Shown here: in pieces, positions 1-7,673 of the stretch | How the letters are laid out: each line of letters opens with the position of its first letter | Position numbering within the stretch: the stretch's first letter is position 1 | DNA from: Ramicandelaber brevisporus | Taxonomy: Eukaryota; Kickxellomycota; Ramicandelaberales; Ramicandelaberaceae | Length of the DNA stretch: 10,965 bases | Direction: 5' to 3' | Assembly (NCBI GenBank): GCA_025201865.1 | Contig: MU603311.1 | Span: 1 to 10,965 of the forward strand | Notes under the pieces: model-generated | Told to the model about the DNA's origin: nothing | Seen by the model: only the letters and a program-made list of their open reading frames with translations | The model's database searches: none | Position numbers and translations under genes: made by a program

Positions 1-494
1 GTGTGTGTGCAAGGAAAGCGGTCAGTTATATGGCAACAGTAACTACAGTGGATGTGGTCGAAGTAGAGGGGGTGGTGAAGGGAGAAGATGGATGTGTGAT
101 AGAAAGGCAACACAAAGAAGAAGAAAAACTTGAAGGTGAGGGCTCTTCCATTTCACAACTGCGTGGTCCTTCATACTATATACTCTACTCGTTTCGTGCC
201 TGTGAGCAAACTTTTTTTTTTTCCTTTCTCTGTCTTCCTCATTGTTATACATAGATGGCCATCCTTCCATACTCTAACCTTCGATTTTTAGTTCGCTGCC
301 GCTCTTCTGTTAGTTACTTTCTCCGCTCTGAAATTTCGACATGTTGACACCTGAGCATACTATTGGGTTACATATTATGCTCATTCGGCGTATAATTGGC
401 CATCGGAGAAGTTCCACCTGTCAATTAGAAGGATTTGTAGCTTTCAATCATAGAGTGATATCATTGGCTGGTTTAACTGCGTTTAGAGGGCTGT
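1..494. other. Non-coding left flank, 3' side of the USP30-like gene
   Basis: No reading frame here has family resemblance or convincing composition. Positions 50-135 are purine-rich on the plus strand, so pyrimidine-rich on the minus strand. A plus-strand pyrimidine tract with a T run lies at about 210-240. The window opens with a short GT run. The part next to 495 should be the 3' UTR of the minus-strand protease gene, but I see no canonical AATAAA on the minus strand within it. The rest may be flanking sequence of a neighbour to the left, whose orientation cannot be decided from this window. Confidence 0.5.
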
Positions 495-3377
495 TCAATC
501 AACACCGGTCATGGAATGTTCGATGGTGTGCGACTGAGACTGCGTCTGAGTCTGAGTCTCTCGTTGCGGCGGCGACAACACAGGCTGGTTCACGTGTGAC
601 TGCACCGACGACCCTGATGCCGGCGATGTAAATGACGGCGATGCAAATGACGGCGACGCTGAGGATGATTCTTGTGCTGGCCAGGGTGCGAATGTGTGGA
701 TGGCGCTGGACACAGCGTTGCCGCTTGTGGTGGCTTGTGCAATGATCGCAGACTTGTAAACTTCAGCACTCGAAACTCGTTCGTACAGCAGCATGTAAGG
801 GTTGGCACCGAGCACTCGATTGCTACCAACCTGAGCAACAATCTCATCGGAAACTTCGTACCATGGTTGATTCTCGAAATCACCAAAGCAGGACGCCGGT
901 CTTTGCTGCTGCTGCTGCTGCTGCTGCTGTTGATGATGATGATGTTGTTGCTGGAGTGAAGGTATGTCAAGGTGTTGGCGAGACTGTTGGTTGAGTGGCG
1001 ATAGTACTTGATCGGCACTGTTGCTCGTCAAATGTGAAGTGGCAGTGAGATGGGGAGATGAATACTCGCTCCTGGCTGTCACGTTGCCGTTCATCTTGTG
1101 GAAAGGTGTCGTCGAGCCAGATACCGATGCTGTGTTATTACCGTCGTTGCCATTGACTAAGCCATTGGATGTACTCGCAGTTCCGTTGCTTCGCTTTCTT
1201 CTAAATGTGATAAAGTGACCATAGGAGTGGCTACCATAATGCACAACCACAGCCTGCAGCCGATACAAGTGACCACGAGACGCTGCTTCCATCATGACCA
1301 AGTCGTGCTCAGGATTAGTGCCTGGTGTGAAATACGGTCGGCCAGTGTTGCTAGCTGCGAGTTGACTGCTTCGGATATGCATGGCTGCGCGTGGTTGGAG
1401 CTCAATATTGTCGAATCCAATTTGGCTCCACGGCATTGCTGGCTTCTCATTCTCACTTGGTTGAGGTTGTTGTTGAGACTGCTGTTGTTGAGGCTGTTGC
1501 TGTTTAAACTTCTTCTTGCCCTTCTTGCCCTTGCTGTTGCTCGCATTACTGTGAAGTTGCTGCTGTTTATGCATTGCCTGATGCTGGGGTGTAGTTATAG
1601 TTATAGTTGTGACTGTTGATTGTTTTGCAAAATGAGTGACAAGAGGTGATATCATTTCATTATGCTTCGTCTGCAGATATCCAGATGTGCAGTACGGAGT
1701 GACATCGAGGAACTCTGGGGAGTGGACATGGCAGCGATTCTTGATAATGTCGCCATATGGCGTCAACGTTGACCGTGAGATATGCAGGCAGAGGATGGCT
1801 GGCGGTCGTGCAATCATAGTTTGCTTGGTCATCAATGGACTGACTGCGCGTTTGAGCTCGATTCCTTCTGGTAGCGTAGCTTGAACATCGTATTGTAAAG
1901 CGTAATCAACAGCCGCCAATTTCTGTGATAGAGTTTCGATGCTGGAATCATCATCATCATCATCATCATAGTCATCATCATCATCACTGCTGTCAACACT
2001 AACCACGCGTCGATTACCACTTAATTTGAGCGCTTGTAGTCTCTTTTCGTACACTGCCTTTGTTGATTTCAATGAACATTTCCTGCACACCACATCTGTC
2101 AATGACTCAATGTCGACATAACTTGCAAGAGTATCTGTCAGCAAACACTGATTAGCTAGAGGCAGTGTGAGCGAAATGTTATCGAATGGAAAGTGTCGAA
2201 TCGCCTCATTGTATCCACATGCTGCACACGTCAGTCTACTCGCCAATGTTCCCGAGAATGGACCAACTGCCTTCCTCCTTGCCAACTCCACACTGTTGGT
2301 TCTGCCCAGATGCACTGAACTCACATTACGTTGAACCTTTGCCAGCACATCCATCTCATCACTCAATGCCGACGATATCATCTGGAATGCTTCCTGAGCA
2401 TCCTGCTGTTCAAGATTCATGATACGCCGATTGTGACTGAGTGCATCCATGATTCTTCGTGGTCTGAACGCATTCATCGCCAATGAGTTTGCGCCGCGTT
2501 TGCGCTGACTGCTGTTGAGATACCACAGTGTCTCTTCTAGTGCCTCTGTAACTGGCATGCGCAGGATTGGATGAGCAGTGCGCTGATGAACATTGTCCAT
2601 CGATTCGAGATTATCGTGCAGATAGTCTTCGAGTGAACGCAGCGATGCAAAAGCCTGCAAAATGGCGTTGAGAAAACAAGAGTTGCCCACATTGACAAGA
2701 CCAGATACACCACCTTCGTCAACGCCGTTGTCGTTATCGTTGTCAATTGTGAATGTGGCCAGCGGCGAAGGAGACAATCCATCTCGTAAACGGCGATCTC
2801 TGATGCTTGGCTGAGAACTTGATAATGAAATACCAGTCGATGCAGCATCACTTCTTGGAGACTGCCGTACTGATCGACTCCTGCTATCAAAGCTGCCATC
2901 GTCATCATTATCTTCTTCCGCTTCATCGCTGTCACGATCTGACAAGCTCGCGTCAGAATCCATGTCAGATAGTTCGACATCATCCTCGACATCATCATTG
3001 TCGCCATTACCTAGCCTCCGTCTTCTACGCTGTTGCTGCTGTCGCTGTCGCTGAAATGGGAGTGAAATGCCGGTTATTGAGGCTGCTGCATTCACCAATC
3101 TTCTCAGCATGCGCTTAATCTTTCGTCTCCGAGCCTTTACCCAATGCTTAATGGCGCTGCCTGCCAACAAGTATAAGAGCGCAACGGCAACCAGTACATA
3201 GATTACCAAGTAGATCCACATTTCCAGCGGAACCCGCGAAAGAACAGAAGTAAACCAAAATGACGACGACTCTGACGACGACTGTGACGACGCTGTCCTT
3301 GAACCGTGCGATCGGTACCTGCCAGCTCGGCTGCCACCGCCTCGTTCGGTGTAACTGTAGCGATATGAGCCGCTCAT
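495..3377 (-). CDS. Membrane-anchored ubiquitin-specific protease, USP30/Ubp16-like
   Basis: A 960-residue cysteine deubiquitinase of peptidase family C19. The N-terminus is Ser/Arg-rich. One membrane segment (about 54-74) is followed by a strongly basic stretch (78-95), a layout typical of USP30, which sits in the outer mitochondrial membrane and removes ubiquitin that promotes mitophagy. The Cys box GLVNVGNSCFLNAILQ gives catalytic Cys234 and oxyanion Asn229. A NLEQQDAQEAF block lies at 321-331. Two CxxC pairs (Cys384/387 and 431/434) form the zinc-binding fingers. The His box ends in GHFITF with His721. The final block WYEVSDEIV places Ser843 at the third catalytic position, as in USP30, followed by PYMLLYERV. 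Disordered insertions interrupt the domain: an Asp run (464-477), a Lys/Gln region (600-640) and a His/Gln run (809-825). The start is the first ATG after an in-frame upstream TGA (3404-3402). Localisation (mitochondrion versus ER, as for yeast Ubp1) is inferred. Confidence 0.9.
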   Translation of the reverse strand: MSGSYRYSYTERGGGSRAGRYRSHGSRTASSQSSSESSSFWFTSVLSRVPLEMWIYLVIYVLVAVALLYLLAGSAIKHWVKARRRKIKRMLRRLVNAAASITGISLPFQRQRQQQQRRRRRLGNGDNDDVEDDVELSDMDSDASLSDRDSDEAEEDNDDDGSFDSRSRSVRQSPRSDAASTGISLSSSQPSIRDRRLRDGLSPSPLATFTIDNDNDNGVDEGGVSGLVNVGNSCFLNAILQAFASLRSLEDYLHDNLESMDNVHQRTAHPILRMPVTEALEETLWYLNSSQRKRGANSLAMNAFRPRRIMDALSHNRRIMNLEQQDAQEAFQMISSALSDEMDVLAKVQRNVSSVHLGRTNSVELARRKAVGPFSGTLASRLTCAACGYNEAIRHFPFDNISLTLPLANQCLLTDTLASYVDIESLTDVVCRKCSLKSTKAVYEKRLQALKLSGNRRVVSVDSSDDDDDYDDDDDDDSSIETLSQKLAAVDYALQYDVQATLPEGIELKRAVSPLMTKQTMIARPPAILCLHISRSTLTPYGDIIKNRCHVHSPEFLDVTPYCTSGYLQTKHNEMISPLVTHFAKQSTVTTITITTPQHQAMHKQQQLHSNASNSKGKKGKKKFKQQQPQQQQSQQQPQPSENEKPAMPWSQIGFDNIELQPRAAMHIRSSQLAASNTGRPYFTPGTNPEHDLVMMEAASRGHLYRLQAVVVHYGSHSYGHFITFRRKRSNGTASTSNGLVNGNDGNNTASVSGSTTPFHKMNGNVTARSEYSSPHLTATSHLTSNSADQVLSPLNQQSRQHLDIPSLQQQHHHHQQQQQQQQQQRPASCFGDFENQPWYEVSDEIVAQVGSNRVLGANPYMLLYERVSSAEVYKSAIIAQATTSGNAVSSAIHTFAPWPAQESSSASPSFASPSFTSPASGSSVQSHVNQPVLSPPQRETQTQTQSQSHTIEHSMTGVD
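906..944 (-). repeat. CAG/CAT trinucleotide tract encoding the His/Gln run of the protease
   Basis: On the plus strand there are eight uninterrupted CTG units (906-929), one TTG, then four ATG units (933-944). Read on the minus strand this encodes four His, one Gln and eight Gln. It lies in the insertion between His721 and Ser843 of the protease and is therefore probably disordered and length-variable. Confidence 0.9.
1947..1986 (-). repeat. GAT/GAC-type trinucleotide tract encoding an aspartate run
   Basis: Plus-strand ATC/TCA repeats encode, on the minus strand, a run of about 13 Asp broken by one Tyr (protein residues about 464-477). It sits inside the USP fold just after the zinc-finger cysteines, so it is probably an exposed acidic loop rather than a structural element. 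Confidence 0.85.
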
Positions 3378-3545
3378 CGTTGAATTGCAGCAACAACCAC
3401 GTCAGCCTCGTTTGTCAACCGCGCGTCAAAAAGAAAATAGATTATCAAAAAGGGAAACTGAGTGTGGGGGACAACATCCACATTGCACACACACAGAGAA
3501 TTAGAGAGAGAACCAAAGAGAGAGTTAGAGATAGAGCCAGTTGAG
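3378..3545 (-). promoter_or_regulatory. Pyrimidine-rich 5' flank of the USP30-like gene
   Basis: Positions 3495-3541 are GA-repeat-rich on the plus strand, which gives a CT-rich tract about 120-165 nt upstream of the protease start on its own strand. The first upstream ATGs on that strand lie near 3474-3482, so roughly the last 95 nt before the start codon are ATG-free. This suggests a short leader with transcription starting in or just downstream of the CT tract. No clear TATA box is visible on this strand. The exact start site is inference. Confidence 0.45.
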
Positions 3546-3881
3546 GGACCACGTCTGTATCCACAATATTACATGTTGATCGGTTGCAACAGTAGCGGCG
3601 ACAATAGAGACAGCATCGGCAACAGTAGCAACAGCAGCAATAGTAGAAGCAGCAACTGGATAGATAAACTGTGGTACAGTTCACATTGAGCCTCGAGCCA
3701 GTTGACACAATACTGCTACAAGCCATGCGAGTCTGTGTACACCATGCTGTTTTTAGCGTTGTTGGCTAGATAGAGACCATGTGGACTCTACCACTACAGC
3801 CACCACTGATGTGCTTAGTGTACTTGACCGCATTGCTGACAATCGAGGATGGAATCAAACTCAACGGAAACATCATCGGCC
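3546..3881. other. Divergent intergenic region, upstream half
   Basis: This is the central part of the spacer between the divergent protease and b561 genes. It carries CAG/CAA-like trinucleotide runs at about 3585-3660. The short reading frames across it (for example plus 3779-4015) show no recognisable domain and look like chance. I see no RNA gene or further promoter element here. Confidence 0.45.
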
Positions 3882-3898
3882 GTACATTTCAAATGTAC
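3882..3898. promoter_or_regulatory. Perfect 17-bp palindrome immediately upstream of a TATA-like box
   Basis: GTACATTT, one central C, then AAATGTAC: two perfectly complementary 8-nt arms. It ends 9 nt before the T of TATAAAAAG. A symmetric site of this size at this place fits a dimeric transcription-factor site for the b561 gene, but I do not recognise a factor for it and binding is inferred. Confidence 0.5.
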
Positions 3899-3906
3899 TG
3901 TTGGCC

Positions 3907-3915
3907 TATAAAAAG
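3907..3915 (+). promoter_or_regulatory. TATA-like box (TATAAAAAG) of the b561 gene
   Basis: TATAAAAAG is flanked by GGC and GCC triplets. The last plus-strand ATG before the b561 start codon is at 3928-3930, about 20 nt downstream of this box. From 3931 to 4418 there is no ATG. This fits a transcription start around 3935-3950 with a leader of nearly 480 nt. A second TATA-like box at 4113 is a competing candidate. Confidence 0.5.
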
Positions 3916-3988
3916 CCACTGGAGTGAATGTAGGAAGACCATAGCCTCCAACCGAGTCTTGGCACGCCTTCTTTCTTCTGTACAGCCG

Positions 3989-3993
3989 CCAAT
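3989..3993 (+). promoter_or_regulatory. CCAAT motif
   Basis: CCAAT on the plus strand, 120 nt upstream of the TATA-like sequence at 4113 and 430 nt before the b561 start codon. This is a usual spacing for an HAP/NF-Y site if the downstream TATA is used. A five-base motif occurs by chance, so the support is weak. Confidence 0.25.
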
Positions 3994-4112
3994 AAGGACC
4001 TCGCATCCTCTGTAGCGTTCGTTGACTGACGCCATTCACCCGAGTCCTTCGATTCCTTTGAACGTCGAATAACCGAGAGTGTTCCCAGCTTGGACAGCCG
4101 TGAGCGTGTGGA

Positions 4113-4119
4113 TATAAAC
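4113..4119 (+). promoter_or_regulatory. Second TATA-like box (TATAAAC)
   Basis: TATAAAC lies 306 nt upstream of the b561 start codon and about 24 nt before the 14-bp palindrome at 4143. If used, it would give a leader of about 270 nt, made mostly of CT-rich and then CAA-rich sequence. It is an alternative or additional start to the box at 3907. Confidence 0.35.
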
Positions 4120-4142
4120 TCAGCCAGTTGGTGAAAAAAAGA

Positions 4143-4156
4143 GGGGAAGCTTCCCC
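4143..4156. promoter_or_regulatory. 14-bp perfect palindrome with paired AGGGG/CCCCT ends
   Basis: GGGGAAGCTTCCCC is perfectly self-complementary. With its flanking bases it contains AGGGG (4142-4146) and CCCCT (4155-4159), the core of the yeast stress-response element (Msn2/4 type) in both orientations. Whether such factors act in this organism is inference. The sequence could equally form a hairpin in the leader RNA. Confidence 0.4.
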
Positions 4157-4250
4157 CCTATTGTGGCAACGATACCTCTCTCTCTTCATACTCGAAACCC
4201 GCTGACTTTCTATTACTCTGCTCTCATCGAACAGATCCTTCCATCCCTTC

Positions 4251-4403
4251 CACAGCAACACCAACAACGACTGCAACAATCGTAACAACACTAGTAACAA
4301 CACTAACACTAGCAACAATAGCAGTAACACTAGTAACAACACTAGTAACCAACTACCCAACCAACAACAACAACAGCAACAACAGCTACAGCTACAACAG
4401 TAA
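4251..4403 (+). promoter_or_regulatory. CAA/AAC-rich, ATG-free 5' leader of the b561 gene
   Basis: The sequence is dominated by CAA, AAC and AACACTAGT-like units, is poor in G and contains no ATG. It runs up to an in-frame TAA (4401-4403), 15 nt before the start codon. Such sequence is expected to be largely unstructured and easy to scan, as for known CAA-rich leaders. It includes an imperfect AACAACACTAGT repeat between about 4285 and 4346, with ACTAGT three times (4290, 4329, 4341). Confidence 0.55.
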
Positions 4404-4418
4404 AAGGTTCTCATTGAA

Positions 4419-5129
4419 ATGGCTGTCGACTACGCAGCTCTGGTCAACGCACACGCTTGGTTGATGTTCATAGGCTGGGGTGTGCTGGTTCCGCTCGCAA
4501 TCTTCTCTGCGCGGTTTGCTCGGCCATTTGACACCAAGCTCCGCTGGTTTCAAGTCCACAGAGCCGCCAACACCCTCGGCCTGCTGTGCATTCTCGCCGG
4601 CTTTGCAGTCATAGTCTACTACTGGCAGTCTTCGTATCAAGGCGCTGTTGCTCATTTCTCAAACGACCACGGCCAGCTTGGTTTGGCAGTGGTCATTCTG
4701 GGAGTCTTGCAGCCGCTGAATGCCTTCTTCAGACCCCATCGCGAGCAGCACCGCAACGGTCTCGACGGTCTGCCCGGCACCAAAGGCCGCGAGTATCGAT
4801 TCTGGAACAAGCCGTGGACAATTCGCCGTGCTTGGGAGTATCTGCACCACTATGTTGGCCGCGCCGCCATGATTGGAGCCATTATCAATCTCTTCTGGGG
4901 ATTGTGGTACAAGGGAATCATGCCGGGAGATATGTGGCACAGTGCGCTCGTCGGATGGGTTGCGGCAGTTGGTGGATTGTACGTGATTCTGGACTGCGTC
5001 AAGTTCTATCGCGATCGGGTTCAGGATCCTGTGCGGCCAATAACACATGGCGGGAAGCAGCTGGCTAGAGATGATGTGGAGTCACTGCCATCTACAAAGC
5101 AGTACGGCTCTAATCGCGATCTTCATTAA
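4419..5129 (+). CDS. Stand-alone cytochrome b561 / ferric reductase-type membrane protein
   Basis: A 236-residue di-heme transmembrane oxidoreductase of the b561 group, which passes electrons across a membrane from donors such as ascorbate to iron or other acceptors. About five membrane segments are visible (roughly 8-30, 48-68, 84-103, 142-161, 172-192). The probable heme-ligating histidines are in the family's usual places: His12 in NAHAWLMFIGWG, His47 in VHRAAN, His84 in NDHGQLG and His143 or 144 in YLHHYVGR. A soluble tail of about 40 residues follows. There is no signal peptide and no DOMON domain, which often precedes this core in eukaryotes; the upstream DNA shows no trace of one. The start is the first ATG after an in-frame TAA at 4401 and has a favourable context (G at -3 and +4). 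Membrane location and electron partners are unknown. Confidence 0.88.
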   Translation: MAVDYAALVNAHAWLMFIGWGVLVPLAIFSARFARPFDTKLRWFQVHRAANTLGLLCILAGFAVIVYYWQSSYQGAVAHFSNDHGQLGLAVVILGVLQPLNAFFRPHREQHRNGLDGLPGTKGREYRFWNKPWTIRRAWEYLHHYVGRAAMIGAIINLFWGLWYKGIMPGDMWHSALVGWVAAVGGLYVILDCVKFYRDRVQDPVRPITHGGKQLARDDVESLPSTKQYGSNRDLH

Positions 5130-5473
5130 GTCAAGTCCATCTCTCGGTTTTCTTCTACTTTTCCATCCTTTCCTTCTTTCAAATGTTGTGCGTCTTATTT
5201 TGTGTTTTTCTTTCTTCTTTTTCCTCTTCCTTCCTAGTTTTTTAATCACCAATGTGTAATCGTCGTGACATGTGCTGCTTGAATTGAAGGAGTAACAAAA
5301 AGACCTCCTTGACAATGCACTTTTCCTGCTCTGCTGTTTACATATCCATCATCATCATCATCAACATCACCGGTTGTTGTTATTGTTGTTATTCTCTCTT
5401 GCTCTTGTTCTCCCTCTGTTTTCTTCTTCCTCTTTTTCCATCAGCATAAAACAACAGTCATAGTAACAACAAA
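5130..5473 (+). other. Pyrimidine-rich spacer: 3' end of b561 gene and leader of antiporter gene
   Basis: Positions 5140-5240 form a T/C-rich 3' UTR without a canonical AATAAA. A (CAT)5 run occurs at 5347-5361, then GTT/ATT units, then a CT-rich tract at about 5392-5440, which in fungi often lies close to a transcription start. The last upstream ATG is at 5315-5317, so the final 156 nt before the antiporter start are ATG-free. An in-frame TAA at 5447-5449 fixes the antiporter start. No clear TATA box is visible. Confidence 0.5.
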
Positions 5474-7633
5474 ATGTCATATACACCGCTCAAGTCTACG
5501 AGCAATCGACCTGCTGCCATCATTCCAAAGCTGAATGAGGATGACATTTCACTGGATGAAATCGATAACTCCTCCTCGTCGCCATCATCGTCATCGTCGT
5601 CATCAACGTGTTCATCAGAGTGTAATATCGACAACAGCGATAGTCGATCACGTTCCCCACTGCGGTATCATCCATTTGATCACGGTCCCAGCGTCAATAG
5701 CGGATCATCAGTCGTGGCTGATTGGTCGGTATCTTCTTCTTCCTCTTCTTCTTCATCCAGCTCGTCCTCAAGCTCAGCCGCCTCTTCAGCTCGACTTGCC
5801 GTGGACAACAAGAATTCAACAAGAAGTCGCTCGAGCCAACCACTTCAACCACCGCCGTTTCTTTGCATCAGCTCCACAACCTCAACTACTACCAGCAATA
5901 GCGTCAGCAACAACAGCAGCAGCGTCAGCAGTAACAGACACAGCAAGACTGTTCATCATACAGCGACGCCTTTGAGCCAAAGACAGCCAAAGGAAGGCAC
6001 TTCTTTTCCGTCTTTGTCGCTGCCGCCGTTGGCTGTTACGCCGGTCCGTACTGTTACTCCCTCGTCCTCATTTCGATCCCCAGTCTACAACAGTGGAAAC
6101 AGTGCCAATAGTCGACAGCAGTATACAAACAACAGCTACGGTGATTGCCACACGTACACAACGCCAAGCAAAGTCCAAACACACACTCCAGTTCAACAAC
6201 AACACCAGCAACAACAACAACAACAGCAACAACGTCGCGCTGTATCTGACTCTATTCACCGCACTGTTTTGCCACCTCTTCCACACCAACTCAAGCAACA
6301 GCAGCAGCAACAGCAACAGCAATCAAAGCGCTCTAGTGTCATCAAATCAGTCAAGATGGCAGTGCAGCCAAACGAGCCTGGCAGAGGCGAGTATCAGCGA
6401 CCGACTCCAAGCACAGATGAACTTGATGCAGGTGTCTACTATCAGCCCATGTCATCGCGCCGACAATCTCGCTTAGCTCCTCCCCAGCATCAGCATCCAT
6501 ATGCTGTGCCTGAGCACGAATACGTGCATTCGCACTCCCTCGCCGACCAAACAGCCACAACTACTAGTGGTGGTGTTGGTGGTGGTGGTGTTAGTGGTGA
6601 TGGAGAAGACGCGCATCAGCATGACTTTGACACTAATGTAATGAGTGGAAGCCTGGCATTCCGAGTTGGATCGCACGTCTCACGTCACTCGATGCTCACG
6701 AATAGTGAAAACGAGAGTGTCTCTGGTAGAAGAAAGACGCATACTGGCCAGCCTCAGCACCGTCGCAAGTCACATGTTCAGCCGCAGCATCAGCACCAGC
6801 GCCAGCAGCATCGCAAAAGCAAGTCTCGTCGCGCTCGTCACCGCATCGATTACTCCGATGAGATTGATGCTGAAGACGATTATGGCAGCGAGCAATATAG
6901 CGACTACGACAGCCATGACGAGTATGATGAAGATGAAGCTGTTTACCAAAACGAATCTGATGAGGACGATGATGATGACAACAATAACAACAGTGGACAT
7001 CCTCGCAGACGTCGTTATAGAAGCCGCCGCAACAGTAACCTGCAAACATTCCTCAATGACTCTGACAAGGATGACAACCACGGTAGCACTTCGGACCACT
7101 CTTCGTCTTCCGCTGATGCGGCAGCAGCAGCAGCCGCCGCCGCCGCCAGTGCAGCTGGTACTCTCAAGGCTCGTCAAGACGCTTTGAACCAGTCCCATCC
7201 GTTCGGCGTCCGACTCTGGAAGCCTGCTCTCTATCAAAAGAACCGCTCAATCTCGACTGCCGTGTACAATGCTCTCCATGCTCAGCCGTATGAGAAGCGC
7301 CAGCTGCACATTACGGCAGGCAACATCGTTTGGCTTGCTCTGTTTGGATGGTGGATGGCTCTCGTGGCCCTGCTGTTTGCTGCTCTGCCTGTTTATGTTT
7401 TGACAGGATTTGGACTGGGTAAACGCGGCCGTGGATACACTCTGACTCTCATTGGATTTGCGGCGTACATTATGTGGCCGTTTGGCCGCTACGTGGCTCT
7501 GGTTGGATCTGGTCAACAGCGCCACAACCGTCTGCGCAATGCATCCGATGGCAGTGGTGCTGCCAGCACTTCGACTGCTGTGGAGAGCGACTCGGCTGGC
7601 AACAAGACTCCCTCCAATGATCTGCAACAACAA

Positions 7634-7673
<40 letters not shown>

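Noticed and set aside
3-270. Short frames on both strands at the left edge
   Set aside because: Composition reflects pyrimidine and purine tracts; no recognisable protein features, and each strand's frame overlaps the other's.
590-1018. Minus-strand frame rich in Ser and His inside the protease gene
   Set aside because: It is an alternative frame over the trinucleotide repeats of the protease gene, which has clear domain support in its own frame.
1947-1986. ATC/TCA repeat considered as a CRISPR-like or satellite array
   Set aside because: It is a simple trinucleotide tract in frame with the protease gene and encodes its aspartate run; there are no spacers.
3815-4414. 199-residue minus-strand frame in the intergenic spacer
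   Set aside because: Its first 50 residues are Cys/Leu runs that are simply the reverse of the CAA-rich leader; the rest has no domain resemblance and overlaps the promoter elements and leader of the b561 gene.
5286-5309. AAGGAG ... CTCCTT possible hairpin downstream of the b561 gene
   Set aside because: Only a 6-bp stem with a 12-nt loop; no T-tract logic applies to a eukaryotic polymerase II gene and such stems are common by chance.
5444-5451. CATAAAA as a TATA box for the antiporter gene
   Set aside because: It lies about 25 nt before the start codon, which would leave essentially no leader; the CT-rich tract upstream is a better place for initiation.
6645-7187. 180-residue plus-strand frame rich in Met and Thr
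   Set aside because: Shifted-frame reading of the acidic repeat region of the antiporter; no independent features.
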